DNA of 20,665 bases, from positions 10,658-31,322 of the forward strand of contig DGYJ01000020.1 of NCBI GenBank assembly GCA_002396665.1, written 5' to 3'. The notes beneath the pieces are model-generated. The model worked only from the letters and a program-made list of their open reading frames with translations, did not search any database and was not told the DNA's origin. Shown here one piece after another: positions 12,219 through 20,218 of the stretch; the stretch's first letter is position 1; each line of letters starts with the position of its first letter. This DNA is from Bdellovibrionaceae bacterium UBA5009. GTDB lineage: Bacteria > Bdellovibrionota > Bdellovibrionia > Bdellovibrionales > Bdellovibrionaceae. The translations under genes and the position numbers were made by a program.

Positions 12219-14918
12219 TTACTTTTGATTTTCAGAAATTCGAGTATGCTCATTCTCATAGTCTGCTCGATTTGCTTCTTGCTTTCCTAATGTCAGATAG
12301 GCAACAAGATTTTTTCTATTGTAATTTCTGAAGGCGCATATTCTATTTGACTCATTCATTGCTTTAGATTGCTTCAAACTTTCGTAGGCTTTTTCTACAA
12401 AGTCAATATTGAGTTCCGTTTTGAATCTCTTCACGATTTCAGGATGAAGTTTGGTAAAATCTAATGGTGATTTTAGTATGGCTCCTTTGCAGCTATACCA
12501 AATTGACTTTAAATCATTAAATGCAAGGGCCTGAATACAGAGCTGATTGTACAATTTTTTTGCAGAGCCAAATTCATCATCCGAACTATACACTGCTTTA
12601 TCTTTCAGACCGATATACGATATAAACTTTACTGGATATGATGTTGGATTAAAGCCCAAAGCCGCTTTCGAGGCGCTCCATAATCCGGCGAAAAACTTGT
12701 GAATTGAGTTTCTTCGATCGCTTGGAGTTTTTACCACTTCATCCATGTAAGCCCTCTTAACAGAGTTATAAGTGATGTCCTTAGAGCTAATTTGTTTTCC
12801 AAGAGTCGACAGACGAAGTTCACTAATTTGCTTTGCAACACTGTCTTTGAGCAACATTTCTATGGCAGCTACATTTTCTTTCCCAATTCGCAGCGCAAAA
12901 TTCAAATCTGTGTCAATATTAGCTGGGTTGCCATTTGATAATGACAACAGTTTTTCAAATGTTAACTCCGCAGAAGCTTGAAAAATTTCATTTGCATCAT
13001 TAGATAGAGTGTATGGATTTTTTAACATTTTAGATCGTATCACATTTTGATAATCATACTTTACATAGTTAGCAAGGCGATTTGATAACCAACCGGTTCT
13101 TGCCATGAGAACTTGAAATTGCTCATAAACTTCGACGATAAGAGCTAAATTTGCTGTTCTCAGTTTTTCATTGAATTCCTCTTCGGACTTTGAGCTTTCA
13201 AATTTCGTTTTTGAAGCTTTTATTGAATAATGTTTTAATTCTTTATATCGAGACAAAACTCTTCCAATTCGGATTCTAGTTTCAATAATTGAAGCAATTA
13301 TTGATTGGTCCCCGCCGAGCTCTTCGATTCTTTGTTTTAGGCCATGCAAGTACCTATCAACGTTGCTTAAGGCTTCTTTAACATTATAGTTCATACCTGC
13401 TAGTGATTCGTTAACTATTCCAATTTGATCTACAATAAAATTTTTGTTGTAATAATTTACAGCTGAATTCGTTCCTTCTTTAATTAATGCCTGCAAGTTT
13501 CGCTCAATTCGTAGGGCTAAGGCATCTGGATCTTGGAACTCAGGAAGGTTGGTGGCATTGTTGTCTAACCAAGCTATTGGGTCACCTTGGTATTGTGGAC
13601 TAAATAAATCTTCCGGCTGTGAAATTCCAATTAGGACAAATGGAATTTGTGGAGCACTGTAAGACATGGTAAAAAAATTATTTTCACTTTGTCGACCTCC
13701 CAATGCATCTTGTCCAATTAATAGGCTATGCAGGGACTGAACAGTTTGTCTTAAAATATTCTGTTTTACACGTCTATCGTTTTGAGCCTGCATATTTATA
13801 AGTTGATTGTAAAAGTAGCCCTCAATATTTTTCATCTGGCCAAAAAACGTATTCACAACATTCAAGACTTTAGTTTGAAAGTCGGCATCTTCTTTTAACC
13901 GTGGCGTTGAACCGATTTGAATTTTGAAAAGCCAATTTGTAATAACAGGAATTTGCTGTGTTAAAACATAGTATCCAGCAAGTGGAGACGAGTAAAATGA
14001 TTTTTCTTTCCTAGCTCCTAAGGTGTTTTGGCCAAAATTTTTGGTCATTTCGTTAAAGAGAAGACGTCCATCGCGAGCTGAGCAGTAAGATTCTGTCGTT
14101 GCATCAATCAAGCAAGATACAGATGATAAAAATTCCTGTTCATTAAGCTTCTTAATAACCTTTGAAAAGCGTTTTTGCCTCATATAATCGGAAAGTTTTG
14201 ATATGGCCATAGCCGTTTTATTTCCAACAGGATCTGCTCCCGAAGACACAAACGAACCAATGAGACTAATTGAGCTAGCAAATACATGCCCCATGGAGTT
14301 TTCATCAATTAAACAAGTTTCAAGCTGAGGCAGACTGTCAATGGTACTGTTGAAAAGATCTAGCCCTCGATTGGCTGCTGAGTTCATTCTTTGATTAAGT
14401 GATTGTAGAAGCTGAGATTTTTCTGAGACGAGCTGCGCCTGAGAGTCATCAGATAGAATCGCTTCTCCATCTACTTTAGTTTTTTCGGTTGAGAACTTCA
14501 TGAGACTTCCGAATAGAGTCGGCGTTAGCACCTGTCTTAAAAAACCTCCTGTTGCAACTGTTGCAGATAAAGCTGCAATTTCTTTTGGCAAGGATGAAAG
14601 TGTAGATGATTTTTCTTGATTTGCTTTTGCTTGTTCCAATCCTTCCTGCATTTGTGCGATTTTTCCTTGCAAGGCTTGTCCTATTGACTGACAGCTAGGA
14701 TCATTTTTTAGCTGCAAAGTTATTTGACGCAGCTGCTGAGTTTGACTTAAAGCCGCTTGGGTCCAACTGCCTTGCGAGAGGCATGGACTAGAAAAGCTGT
14801 ATCTTTTCTGAATATCAGTAGTGTATCCATCACCAGAATTTACTTGAGCATTAGAAACTGAAAAATTTCCAACAAACAAAGAACTGACAATTGCTTTTAA
14901 TAAGATACTGCATTTCAT
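12219..14918 (-). CDS. Large exported protein of unknown function (899 aa)
   Basis: A signal peptide (1-24, ending SNAQ) is followed by nearly 875 residues that look mostly alpha-helical and polar. Gln/Lys-rich helices near 55-110 suggest coiled coil, and FLRQVLTPTLFGSLMKF (about 126-142) is a moderately hydrophobic segment. Scattered Cys pairs (SPCLSQ, PSCQSI, ETCLID, VSCLID, SYCSAR) fit disulfides in the envelope. I recognise no domain or active site. GAGGTGG precedes the ATG. It lies 15 bases after a small exported gene and is the last of a three-gene operon facing a TetR gene. It could be an envelope or secreted structural protein; this is inference. Confidence 0.8.
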   Translation of the reverse strand: MKCSILLKAIVSSLFVGNFSVSNAQVNSGDGYTTDIQKRYSFSSPCLSQGSWTQAALSQTQQLRQITLQLKNDPSCQSIGQALQGKIAQMQEGLEQAKANQEKSSTLSSLPKEIAALSATVATGGFLRQVLTPTLFGSLMKFSTEKTKVDGEAILSDDSQAQLVSEKSQLLQSLNQRMNSAANRGLDLFNSTIDSLPQLETCLIDENSMGHVFASSISLIGSFVSSGADPVGNKTAMAISKLSDYMRQKRFSKVIKKLNEQEFLSSVSCLIDATTESYCSARDGRLLFNEMTKNFGQNTLGARKEKSFYSSPLAGYYVLTQQIPVITNWLFKIQIGSTPRLKEDADFQTKVLNVVNTFFGQMKNIEGYFYNQLINMQAQNDRRVKQNILRQTVQSLHSLLIGQDALGGRQSENNFFTMSYSAPQIPFVLIGISQPEDLFSPQYQGDPIAWLDNNATNLPEFQDPDALALRIERNLQALIKEGTNSAVNYYNKNFIVDQIGIVNESLAGMNYNVKEALSNVDRYLHGLKQRIEELGGDQSIIASIIETRIRIGRVLSRYKELKHYSIKASKTKFESSKSEEEFNEKLRTANLALIVEVYEQFQVLMARTGWLSNRLANYVKYDYQNVIRSKMLKNPYTLSNDANEIFQASAELTFEKLLSLSNGNPANIDTDLNFALRIGKENVAAIEMLLKDSVAKQISELRLSTLGKQISSKDITYNSVKRAYMDEVVKTPSDRRNSIHKFFAGLWSASKAALGFNPTSYPVKFISYIGLKDKAVYSSDDEFGSAKKLYNQLCIQALAFNDLKSIWYSCKGAILKSPLDFTKLHPEIVKRFKTELNIDFVEKAYESLKQSKAMNESNRICAFRNYNRKNLVAYLTLGKQEANRADYENEHTRISENQK

Positions 14919-14933
14919 AGTCCACCTCGTTTT

Positions 14934-15269
14934 TTAGTTCAATTTTTTAAAAATTGGATTGTTAGGTATTTGCGCTAAGTAGCAACTGTTTGGCGAAGTA
15001 CTTACATAGACCCTAGCTGCATATTTTGCGTTAGATATGCATAGGATGGCTACATCATAGGCTGCATCTTCCTGCACTTCTTTAATCCCAATGATTTGGC
15101 ATTGCGATTTAGTCGCTTTTGTCATGGCATTGTAAACTGACTTTGCAGCAACCCATTCGCAACTACCTGGTTGAACACTCATTTGCATGCCAGTAGACCT
15201 ATTTTGACCTAAAGCAACTGTCGTGCCCATAATAATAATTGTTGTTAATAATAATTTCTTCATTTTCAT
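14934..15269 (-). CDS. Small exported four-cysteine protein, unknown
   Basis: The 111-residue product has a signal peptide (1-21, ending TVALG) and a mature domain with four Cys (GSCEW, SQCQI, ILCIS, NSCYL), enough for two disulfides. The central part alternates in a way expected of a small alpha+beta fold. AAGGAG lies just before the first ATG; a second ATG two codons later is equally well placed. It is the middle gene of the exported operon, 20 bases after the first gene. No family is recognised. Confidence 0.68.
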   Translation of the reverse strand: MKMKKLLLTTIIIMGTTVALGQNRSTGMQMSVQPGSCEWVAAKSVYNAMTKATKSQCQIIGIKEVQEDAAYDVAILCISNAKYAARVYVSTSPNSCYLAQIPNNPIFKKLN

Positions 15270-15289
15270 TTTCTCCTTCTATTGTTTTA

Positions 15290-15637
15290 TTACTTACGAA
15301 CGCATTTAATTTTTTCTTCAGTATCTACTACGACACCAGAACCAAACTTGTTTCCTTGAACAAAGGAAACTTCAATTAGAGTTCCATTTGAGTTTGCAAT
15401 TGAAAAGACTTCTATCGCGGGAAGCCTTTCAAGAATAGTACGTCTTACGCTAAGACCTGCCTGGTGATGCAGAAGCCTTCCTTTTTCGTCAAACAGCGAA
15501 AGTTCTTTGCTTGACAGCGAGATACCATACCTTACTTTGCTACTCTTCTCTATACATACTAGATCTGCCACTTTAACTTGTTGTGCGTATAAGCCCTGAC
15601 TAACCAGTAGAACTGCACTTGCTAACAATGATTTCAT
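15290..15637 (-). CDS. Small exported protein, unknown
   Basis: The 115-residue product has a signal peptide (1-19, ending GLYAQ). The mature part is beta-rich with two Cys (DLVCIEK and KIKCVRK) close to its ends, similar in size and plan to the protein at 2544-2915, although I see no clear sequence relation. The start at 15637 is chosen over 15700 because GAAGGAGG precedes it and the signal peptide begins there. It is the first gene of the operon driven by the divergent TetR promoter region. Confidence 0.7.
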   Translation of the reverse strand: MKSLLASAVLLVSQGLYAQQVKVADLVCIEKSSKVRYGISLSSKELSLFDEKGRLLHHQAGLSVRRTILERLPAIEVFSIANSNGTLIEVSFVQGNKFGSGVVVDTEEKIKCVRK

Positions 15638-15664
15638 ATAACCTCCTTCGGTTTTTGTTTCAAT

Positions 15665-15700
15665 TTGACACAATGTATTATTAAATTGACATAATGTCAA
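15665..15700. promoter_or_regulatory. Tandem TetR operator candidates
   Basis: TTGACATAATGTCAA (15686-15700) is a perfect 15-base palindrome. A partial copy, TTGACACAATGT (15665-15676), begins exactly 21 bp upstream, two helical turns away on the same face. Both lie between the TetR gene and the divergent exported operon and overlap the promoters of both. Confidence 0.65.
15672..15700 (-). promoter_or_regulatory. Promoter of the exported-protein operon
   Basis: On the minus strand TTGACA (15700-15695), a 17-base spacer and TACATT (15677-15672) form a sigma-70-type promoter with a consensus -35 box and a 4/6 -10 box. The -35 box is one arm of the TetR-operator palindrome. Confidence 0.55.
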
Positions 15701-15714
15701 CTAAAAATGATAAT
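15686..15714 (+). promoter_or_regulatory. Promoter of the TetR gene
   Basis: TTGACA (15686-15691), a 17-base spacer and GATAAT (15709-15714) match the sigma-70 consensus 6/6 and 5/6. Transcription would begin near 15721, downstream of the ATG at 15707, which supports the later start at 15743. Confidence 0.7.
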
Positions 15715-15742
15715 AAGTAAAATATTTAGGGGTGTATTAATA

Positions 15743-16408
15743 ATGAACAAATCGACTAGTCGATCAAAAAAGAATATTTCTATACAAGTTAGTGATTTAT
15801 TTCAGTTATCGGCAACAAAAGCCCAGGATCAGCAATTCAATATCATTGAGGCTGCTATTAAGTCTTTTGCCAAAAATGGCATCGAGGGCACTACCTATAC
15901 TCAGTTGGCAAAGGACTGCAATGTAAGTCGCCCACTAGTTCATCATTATTTTCCAAGCCTGGATGATTTGTTTTTACTGACTGCAAAATATGTTCGCATG
16001 ACACTACTAAAATGTGCGACCGATGAAATGGGTAAAGCAGTTAACTCGTCACCAAAAGAGCAATTACTTCTTTACATTCAGGGATGTTTTAATTGGATTA
16101 GACTGTATCAAGACCAATGTAGCTTTTGGTTTCTTTATTACTATCAAGCCAGTCGTCTGCCAATGGCAAGAAAAGAAAATACTGTGCTTGTTGCTGAAGG
16201 ACACCTCAGAATTAAACAATTGCTTGATCTTGGAAACAATAACAAATTTTGGAGCATTAAAAACACCTACGAGAAAGCCAAATTAATACAAATAACAATA
16301 ACTGGAGGAATGATTTCAACGATGAGCGAGGACGGTTATTTGAGTACAGACGTTGCAGAAAAAATAGTTAAAAATGCTATTGAAAATATAATGCTGTCCA
16401 AGACTTAG
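15743..16408 (+). CDS. TetR-family transcriptional regulator
   Basis: The protein has 221 residues counted from the ATG at 15743. After a basic, polar N-terminal arm (1-30), the TetR DNA-binding domain spans about 33-80: IIEAAIKSFAKNGIEGTTYTQLAKDCNVSRPLVHHYFPSLDDL. The rest is a helical ligand-binding domain rich in aromatic residues (SFWFLYYYQAS), suggesting a hydrophobic ligand. AGGGG lies about 10 bases ahead of the start. The gene is divergent from the exported operon and shares its operator, so it probably represses both that operon and itself. Confidence 0.92.
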   Translation: MNKSTSRSKKNISIQVSDLFQLSATKAQDQQFNIIEAAIKSFAKNGIEGTTYTQLAKDCNVSRPLVHHYFPSLDDLFLLTAKYVRMTLLKCATDEMGKAVNSSPKEQLLLYIQGCFNWIRLYQDQCSFWFLYYYQASRLPMARKENTVLVAEGHLRIKQLLDLGNNNKFWSIKNTYEKAKLIQITITGGMISTMSEDGYLSTDVAEKIVKNAIENIMLSKT

Positions 16409-16419
16409 TGTAGTGTCAA
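16405..16419. promoter_or_regulatory. Degenerate TetR-operator-like site before the second exported pair
   Basis: The 15 bases agree with the palindrome at 15686-15700 at 10 of 15 positions, with the right half-site (GTGTCAA) well kept. It overlaps the TetR stop codon, 109 bases before the start of the next exported gene. The match is suggestive only. Confidence 0.25.
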
Positions 16420-16426
16420 ATCTATA

Positions 16427-16449
16427 GACAGCTGCATTTATACGCTGTC
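16427..16449 (+). terminator. Hairpin after the TetR gene
   Basis: GACAGC (16427-16432) pairs with GCTGTC (16444-16449) around 11 bases, 18 bases past the TetR stop. It has no T run, so it may be a weak terminator or attenuator ahead of the next gene. Confidence 0.35.
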
Positions 16450-16527
16450 CGCGACCATATCCAGATGCAATTGAAGCCATTTTTAGAATCGAAAAAAGGG
16501 AACATCTCTTGCACTAGCTTAGGTCTG

Positions 16528-18003
16528 ATGAGACTACTTTTTAAGCTCACTATTTCAATCGGAATTTGCACGTTCCAAGCAGCCCTTGGAAGTAATTTGA
16601 GTTGTCATTCATTATTCTCTAGTCATCAAAAAAGCCTTCGCCAAGCTAATGAACAATTTAATGAAAACTTGCGATTAAAAAAAGATCAGCTCATTAATTT
16701 CTTGTCTTCACCACAAGTCCTCCAGCTTATAAAATTTAAAGAAAAACCCACTCAAATTATTCATCCTGTGGCCCGAACTCAATCAAAACTGGCCCAAATT
16801 GAAAAAAATGATGACGGTAGCTACAGGGTTAAAGTATCAAGCAATTCTTTATTGCGATCTGTACACGAGATCACTTATGAATACCCAGATCATTATGTGG
16901 AAATCATTAAGCCTCTTAATGACGAACGGTCATCATCAACCATGGTCAATTTCAAAAGCACAGAAGAAGCTAAGTCTTATATTGAAAGTCAAAATCTGCA
17001 TGAACACGAAACATATTTAGTAGGAAATGGACAACAGACTTTAGCATTACGGATTCTGGAGTCTTTGAATTTTGTTATAGATCAGTACAAAGAAAGAAAA
17101 CAATGGCCAAACGAGTTTTTAAGAGAATTGGTTAAGACAGCATTTCAATATGCTTATCATTCGACCTATATTACTGTACGTGCAAAAAATAATGATGGAT
17201 CTAAAGGTCAAATTCTTGGTACTGGCAGGCTGATTGCCGCCCCATACACTTCCATTTCGAGTGCAAAGTTAAACAGAGGCGTTGATAATAATTTTGTAGC
17301 GGCAAAATTTGCTACTCAAAACGAAATGGGACAGTTTGGAAAAAATTGGAAATTGGACTTTCAAAAATTGAAAAATTCTGGATTGATTCGCGATGAATTC
17401 AAACAAGACCTTTGGAGGGATGTATTTGACTCACAGTTCCTTCATCTTACAGCAAAGGACTTGCAGATTCCACCAGCAGTTCAAAGTGGTGACTTGCATT
17501 TTGTCCCAACACCCATGGAAAGTATTCTGAATCATTACTTGCCCGAGCAAAGACGTGCAAACATATACGACGTTGGGTATTATGTCGAGCCAGGAAATTT
17601 TGCAATTTTACCGGACAGAATGCTGCCTGAATCTCTTAGAAAACATGGAGCATCAACAATTTACTTTCATTTTGCCAGATTGATTCGTTCAAACGCTGGA
17701 GCCAATGGACCAACAACAAAAGTCGGAACATATGCTGGCGACCATTCTTCGAGTGATACCTATTATAAATTCCTAGGGTTTGAACTTTCAGACCAGGTAG
17801 CTCCACAAAACGGCAACACACCAACAAATGAGAAATGGAATATTCTTACTGGTAATGGAGATGTGTTAAAAACGGCGCTACAAAAAAGAATGGGGTTCTC
17901 AAAACAGGGCGACCTTGAGGCCGTGTTTTCCATATTTGATGGACCAGAAAGCGGTTTTATTTTTGAACAGCACCAGGGGACACTAAAACGTTTAAATAAA
18001 TAA
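16528..18003 (+). CDS. Large exported protein with weak N-acyltransferase-like features
   Basis: The protein has 491 residues counted from ATG 16528, chosen over 16465 because it begins a standard signal peptide (1-22, ending AALGS). The first 190 residues are not recognisable. Around 215-240 a strand pair with ILGTGRLI resembles the strand that carries G-T-x-R-L in LuxI/FeeM-type acyl synthases, and about 406-419 DTYYKFLGFE resembles GNAT motif B. Between them VGYYVEPGNFAILPDRMLPESLRKHGA could be the strand-loop-helix that binds the acyl donor, but the Q/RxxGxG/A signature is absent. The family assignment is therefore tentative. It is followed 19 bases later by the ADP-ribosyltransferase-like gene, presumably one operon. 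Confidence 0.62.
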   Translation: MRLLFKLTISIGICTFQAALGSNLSCHSLFSSHQKSLRQANEQFNENLRLKKDQLINFLSSPQVLQLIKFKEKPTQIIHPVARTQSKLAQIEKNDDGSYRVKVSSNSLLRSVHEITYEYPDHYVEIIKPLNDERSSSTMVNFKSTEEAKSYIESQNLHEHETYLVGNGQQTLALRILESLNFVIDQYKERKQWPNEFLRELVKTAFQYAYHSTYITVRAKNNDGSKGQILGTGRLIAAPYTSISSAKLNRGVDNNFVAAKFATQNEMGQFGKNWKLDFQKLKNSGLIRDEFKQDLWRDVFDSQFLHLTAKDLQIPPAVQSGDLHFVPTPMESILNHYLPEQRRANIYDVGYYVEPGNFAILPDRMLPESLRKHGASTIYFHFARLIRSNAGANGPTTKVGTYAGDHSSSDTYYKFLGFELSDQVAPQNGNTPTNEKWNILTGNGDVLKTALQKRMGFSKQGDLEAVFSIFDGPESGFIFEQHQGTLKRLNK

Positions 18004-18022
18004 TTTACTTATAGAGGTTAAC

Positions 18023-19582
18023 ATGAATCACTTTATTTACTTTTTGATATTCTTTTGCCTTCATGGACTTTTGATTCAAGCTGAAGCCCATAATTTAGAT
18101 CGACAAATTTCAGGACCATCCCTAATTGCAGCAATTAAAGAATCAGAGACAGCAAAAAAAGATTACTGGGGGCTAATGTATGGGAATAGTTTCAAAATAA
18201 AATTAACTGACGACGAACAGCAACTGCGGAACTCTCTATGGAAGCTTGAATATGTAGAAAGTGAAGAACGAGATGATCTTATATTATTTGTTTCACAAAA
18301 AAAATTAAGCGCTGGGCTTTCAGTAGAGCAATATCTAGAGATCCTTATGATAGTCCATGAGGTAGACAACTGGCAACCGTTTCGCGCCTTAGGTTTTCAA
18401 GAGGCCGCGTTAGATCCTTCTGCAAAATCACAGCAAGTAGCCTCGGCATTAAGATTAGACTTCTTGCAGTTTATGACAAAAAGAGAAGGCGTAAACTCTT
18501 CACAAGTTCTTAATGAGTATCTGATATCCGCATTCAAAAATTCATCAGATGTCGCTCCGATGTCTGCACTCATTCAACCGTATATGAGCTTGTTTCCCCA
18601 GAATACATCTGTTGATGCTTTGGCTAAAGAGCTATTCTTAGATCTTCAGGCTAAAATTCAAGTCCATTTAAAAAATGCTGAACCATTTTTACGTATTCAG
18701 CAGGGCCCGTTGTTGGCGAAGGATACTAGCAGCTCAGTTTTACAATTGTCTGAAAAAATTAAAGCCAATGATCGACTGGGTGTTGCCAAAATTCTAGATG
18801 AATCATTGCCTTGGGACCGTTTCACAACGGCGGAAACAATATTTTATCGTCAGTATATTGAATCAATTGTTCGCCCCGATCCAAAACGCATCCTTTATGT
18901 ACTCCGAGGAACCAATACAACCTTAGATCCAGAACCTGAAAAAAATGGCTTAATATCAAAGGCTTTTAAAAAATTCCAGCCAACTCAGGATTCGATTGCA
19001 AAAATATACGACAGCTATCGGAGCGCATGGATTGGAAAATCTAATAATCGAAAAACAAGCATGAACATTCCATTTTTTGAAAACCTTGCCGAAGCGCATG
19101 CATTTTCTTCCGGCGCCAAGGAAGGCTTTCCTTCAGCTTTAATTAGCACAACGACCTCTGCGGGAGTTGTATCTACTTTTGCAAAAGGAACTCGCCTCGT
19201 TATCGCTATTGACTCACGCCGTATAGTACCTAGTTTTGAGTCGAATTCTCCACATGAAATGGAGGCTTTAATTCCATTACTAGTCTTTCCAGATGAAATA
19301 GCAGGATTTATGGTCAAGAAGGACTCAAAGAAATGGGAAGTTCGAAAATCAGACAATTCATTTAATGCAAACGCTACAGAATTCTTGATTAAAAACTTAG
19401 TAAAAAAAGAAGATGCGATTTGGTCTGCATACGATTTGTGGCGATCAGCGCTAAAAACTCTGTACCCTGCCTCAATGGAGAATGTTGAAATACAGAATTC
19501 AAATCCAGCCTTGGAGATGTTTTCAATACCAAGTGCAAAAAAAGGTAAAAATAAGATCTCATGTTCTTCGACTTTTATGTGA
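18023..19582 (+). CDS. Exported protein with C-terminal ADP-ribosyltransferase-like domain
   Basis: The 519-residue protein has a signal peptide (1-22, ending AEA), a helical region without recognisable family (about 25-285) and a C-terminal part that follows the R-S-E layout of mono-ADP-ribosyltransferases. Strand 1 is ILYVLRGTN with R295, then SALISTTTS with S375 (STS-like), and SPHEMEALIPLLVFPDEIAGF with E412-M-E414 as the E-x-E motif before the strand that usually reads V-x-x-V. Enzymes of this class move ADP-ribose from NAD+ to proteins or other targets. A signal peptide points to the periplasm or secretion. AGAGGTT lies just ahead of the ATG. Assignment rests on motifs and their order only. 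Confidence 0.68.
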   Translation: MNHFIYFLIFFCLHGLLIQAEAHNLDRQISGPSLIAAIKESETAKKDYWGLMYGNSFKIKLTDDEQQLRNSLWKLEYVESEERDDLILFVSQKKLSAGLSVEQYLEILMIVHEVDNWQPFRALGFQEAALDPSAKSQQVASALRLDFLQFMTKREGVNSSQVLNEYLISAFKNSSDVAPMSALIQPYMSLFPQNTSVDALAKELFLDLQAKIQVHLKNAEPFLRIQQGPLLAKDTSSSVLQLSEKIKANDRLGVAKILDESLPWDRFTTAETIFYRQYIESIVRPDPKRILYVLRGTNTTLDPEPEKNGLISKAFKKFQPTQDSIAKIYDSYRSAWIGKSNNRKTSMNIPFFENLAEAHAFSSGAKEGFPSALISTTTSAGVVSTFAKGTRLVIAIDSRRIVPSFESNSPHEMEALIPLLVFPDEIAGFMVKKDSKKWEVRKSDNSFNANATEFLIKNLVKKEDAIWSAYDLWRSALKTLYPASMENVEIQNSNPALEMFSIPSAKKGKNKISCSSTFM

Positions 19583-20218
19583 ATGAATAATATAGACTAA
19601 CAAAGAGTACTAGTGATCGCTTTGGCATCTACAAATGCCAGTTTCTGAGTCAATGTCGGCCAACGGGTGCTGACAAAAAAAAGCCACTCTACGCCAGGAT
19701 TGAGCTCCTACTTAGATTTTTTTCTTTTCAGCGGGTGAGCTTAAATTCTGACTGCTCAATAGGCAAATGCCTTATTTGGAATTCACAACAATGGTATTAG
19801 TTTTATTTGACAGGATACTGAGTTAAATTCGATTGCAGTCACCGTCATAAACGCTCCGCTCTTCGATTTGTTCCAAGATGTAAACTCTACTCCGAACTTA
19901 GGCCATACTGGGTAGTACACGCTCCATGTAGATTCTTCATACCATGGCCGGATTTACGTACAGATTCAGGCTTAGATTTTCCTTTCGCAATTCAACTATT
20001 TAACCAAGTGGCTTCAATCGCTGTTAAGAATTCTTGTTCGTATTTGCGAACAAATTCAATTAACCCATTGAGTCATAAAAACAACAATGCTATGACAGCA
20101 TAAGTATTTTCAAGGGGTTAGATCTACTTTTTGAGATTTTCTTCGGTTGGTATCCCACTTGCTTTATGAACGCAGTCAACAGCGTTCGATGAAGAGCGCC
20201 TAGCTTATTGGGGGAATG
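19583..20218. other. 636-base non-coding region
   Basis: There is no intact gene. It holds a small hairpin TGGCAT/ATGCCA (19623-19640), fragments of a decayed minus-strand gene (19783-20072), and a hairpin TTGTTCG/CGAACAA (20034-20053) inside that remnant. The remainder shows no recognisable element. The 5' control region of the response-regulator gene must lie near 20100-20215, but no good promoter is visible. Confidence 0.6.
19783..20072 (-). pseudogene. Decayed minus-strand gene (unknown)
   Basis: Two consecutive open pieces on the minus strand have protein-like translations but no start codon. Upstream piece 20072-19992: residues LIEFVRKYEQEFLTAIEATW, then stop. Downstream piece 19953-19783: WYEESTWSVYYPVWPKFGVE, followed by an alternating hydrophobic segment ending LIPLL. 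Stops and frame changes between them indicate an old inactivated gene, probably with a beta-rich C-terminus. The original family is not recognised. Confidence 0.4.

Noticed and set aside
15707..15742. ATG at 15707 as the TetR start
   Set aside because: It lies in the predicted -10 region and has no ribosome site; ATG 15743 has AGGGG upstream and follows the predicted transcription start.
19015..19356. Minus-strand 113-codon open frame
   Set aside because: It is antisense to the conserved-looking ART-like domain and its translation has no protein-like features beyond openness.
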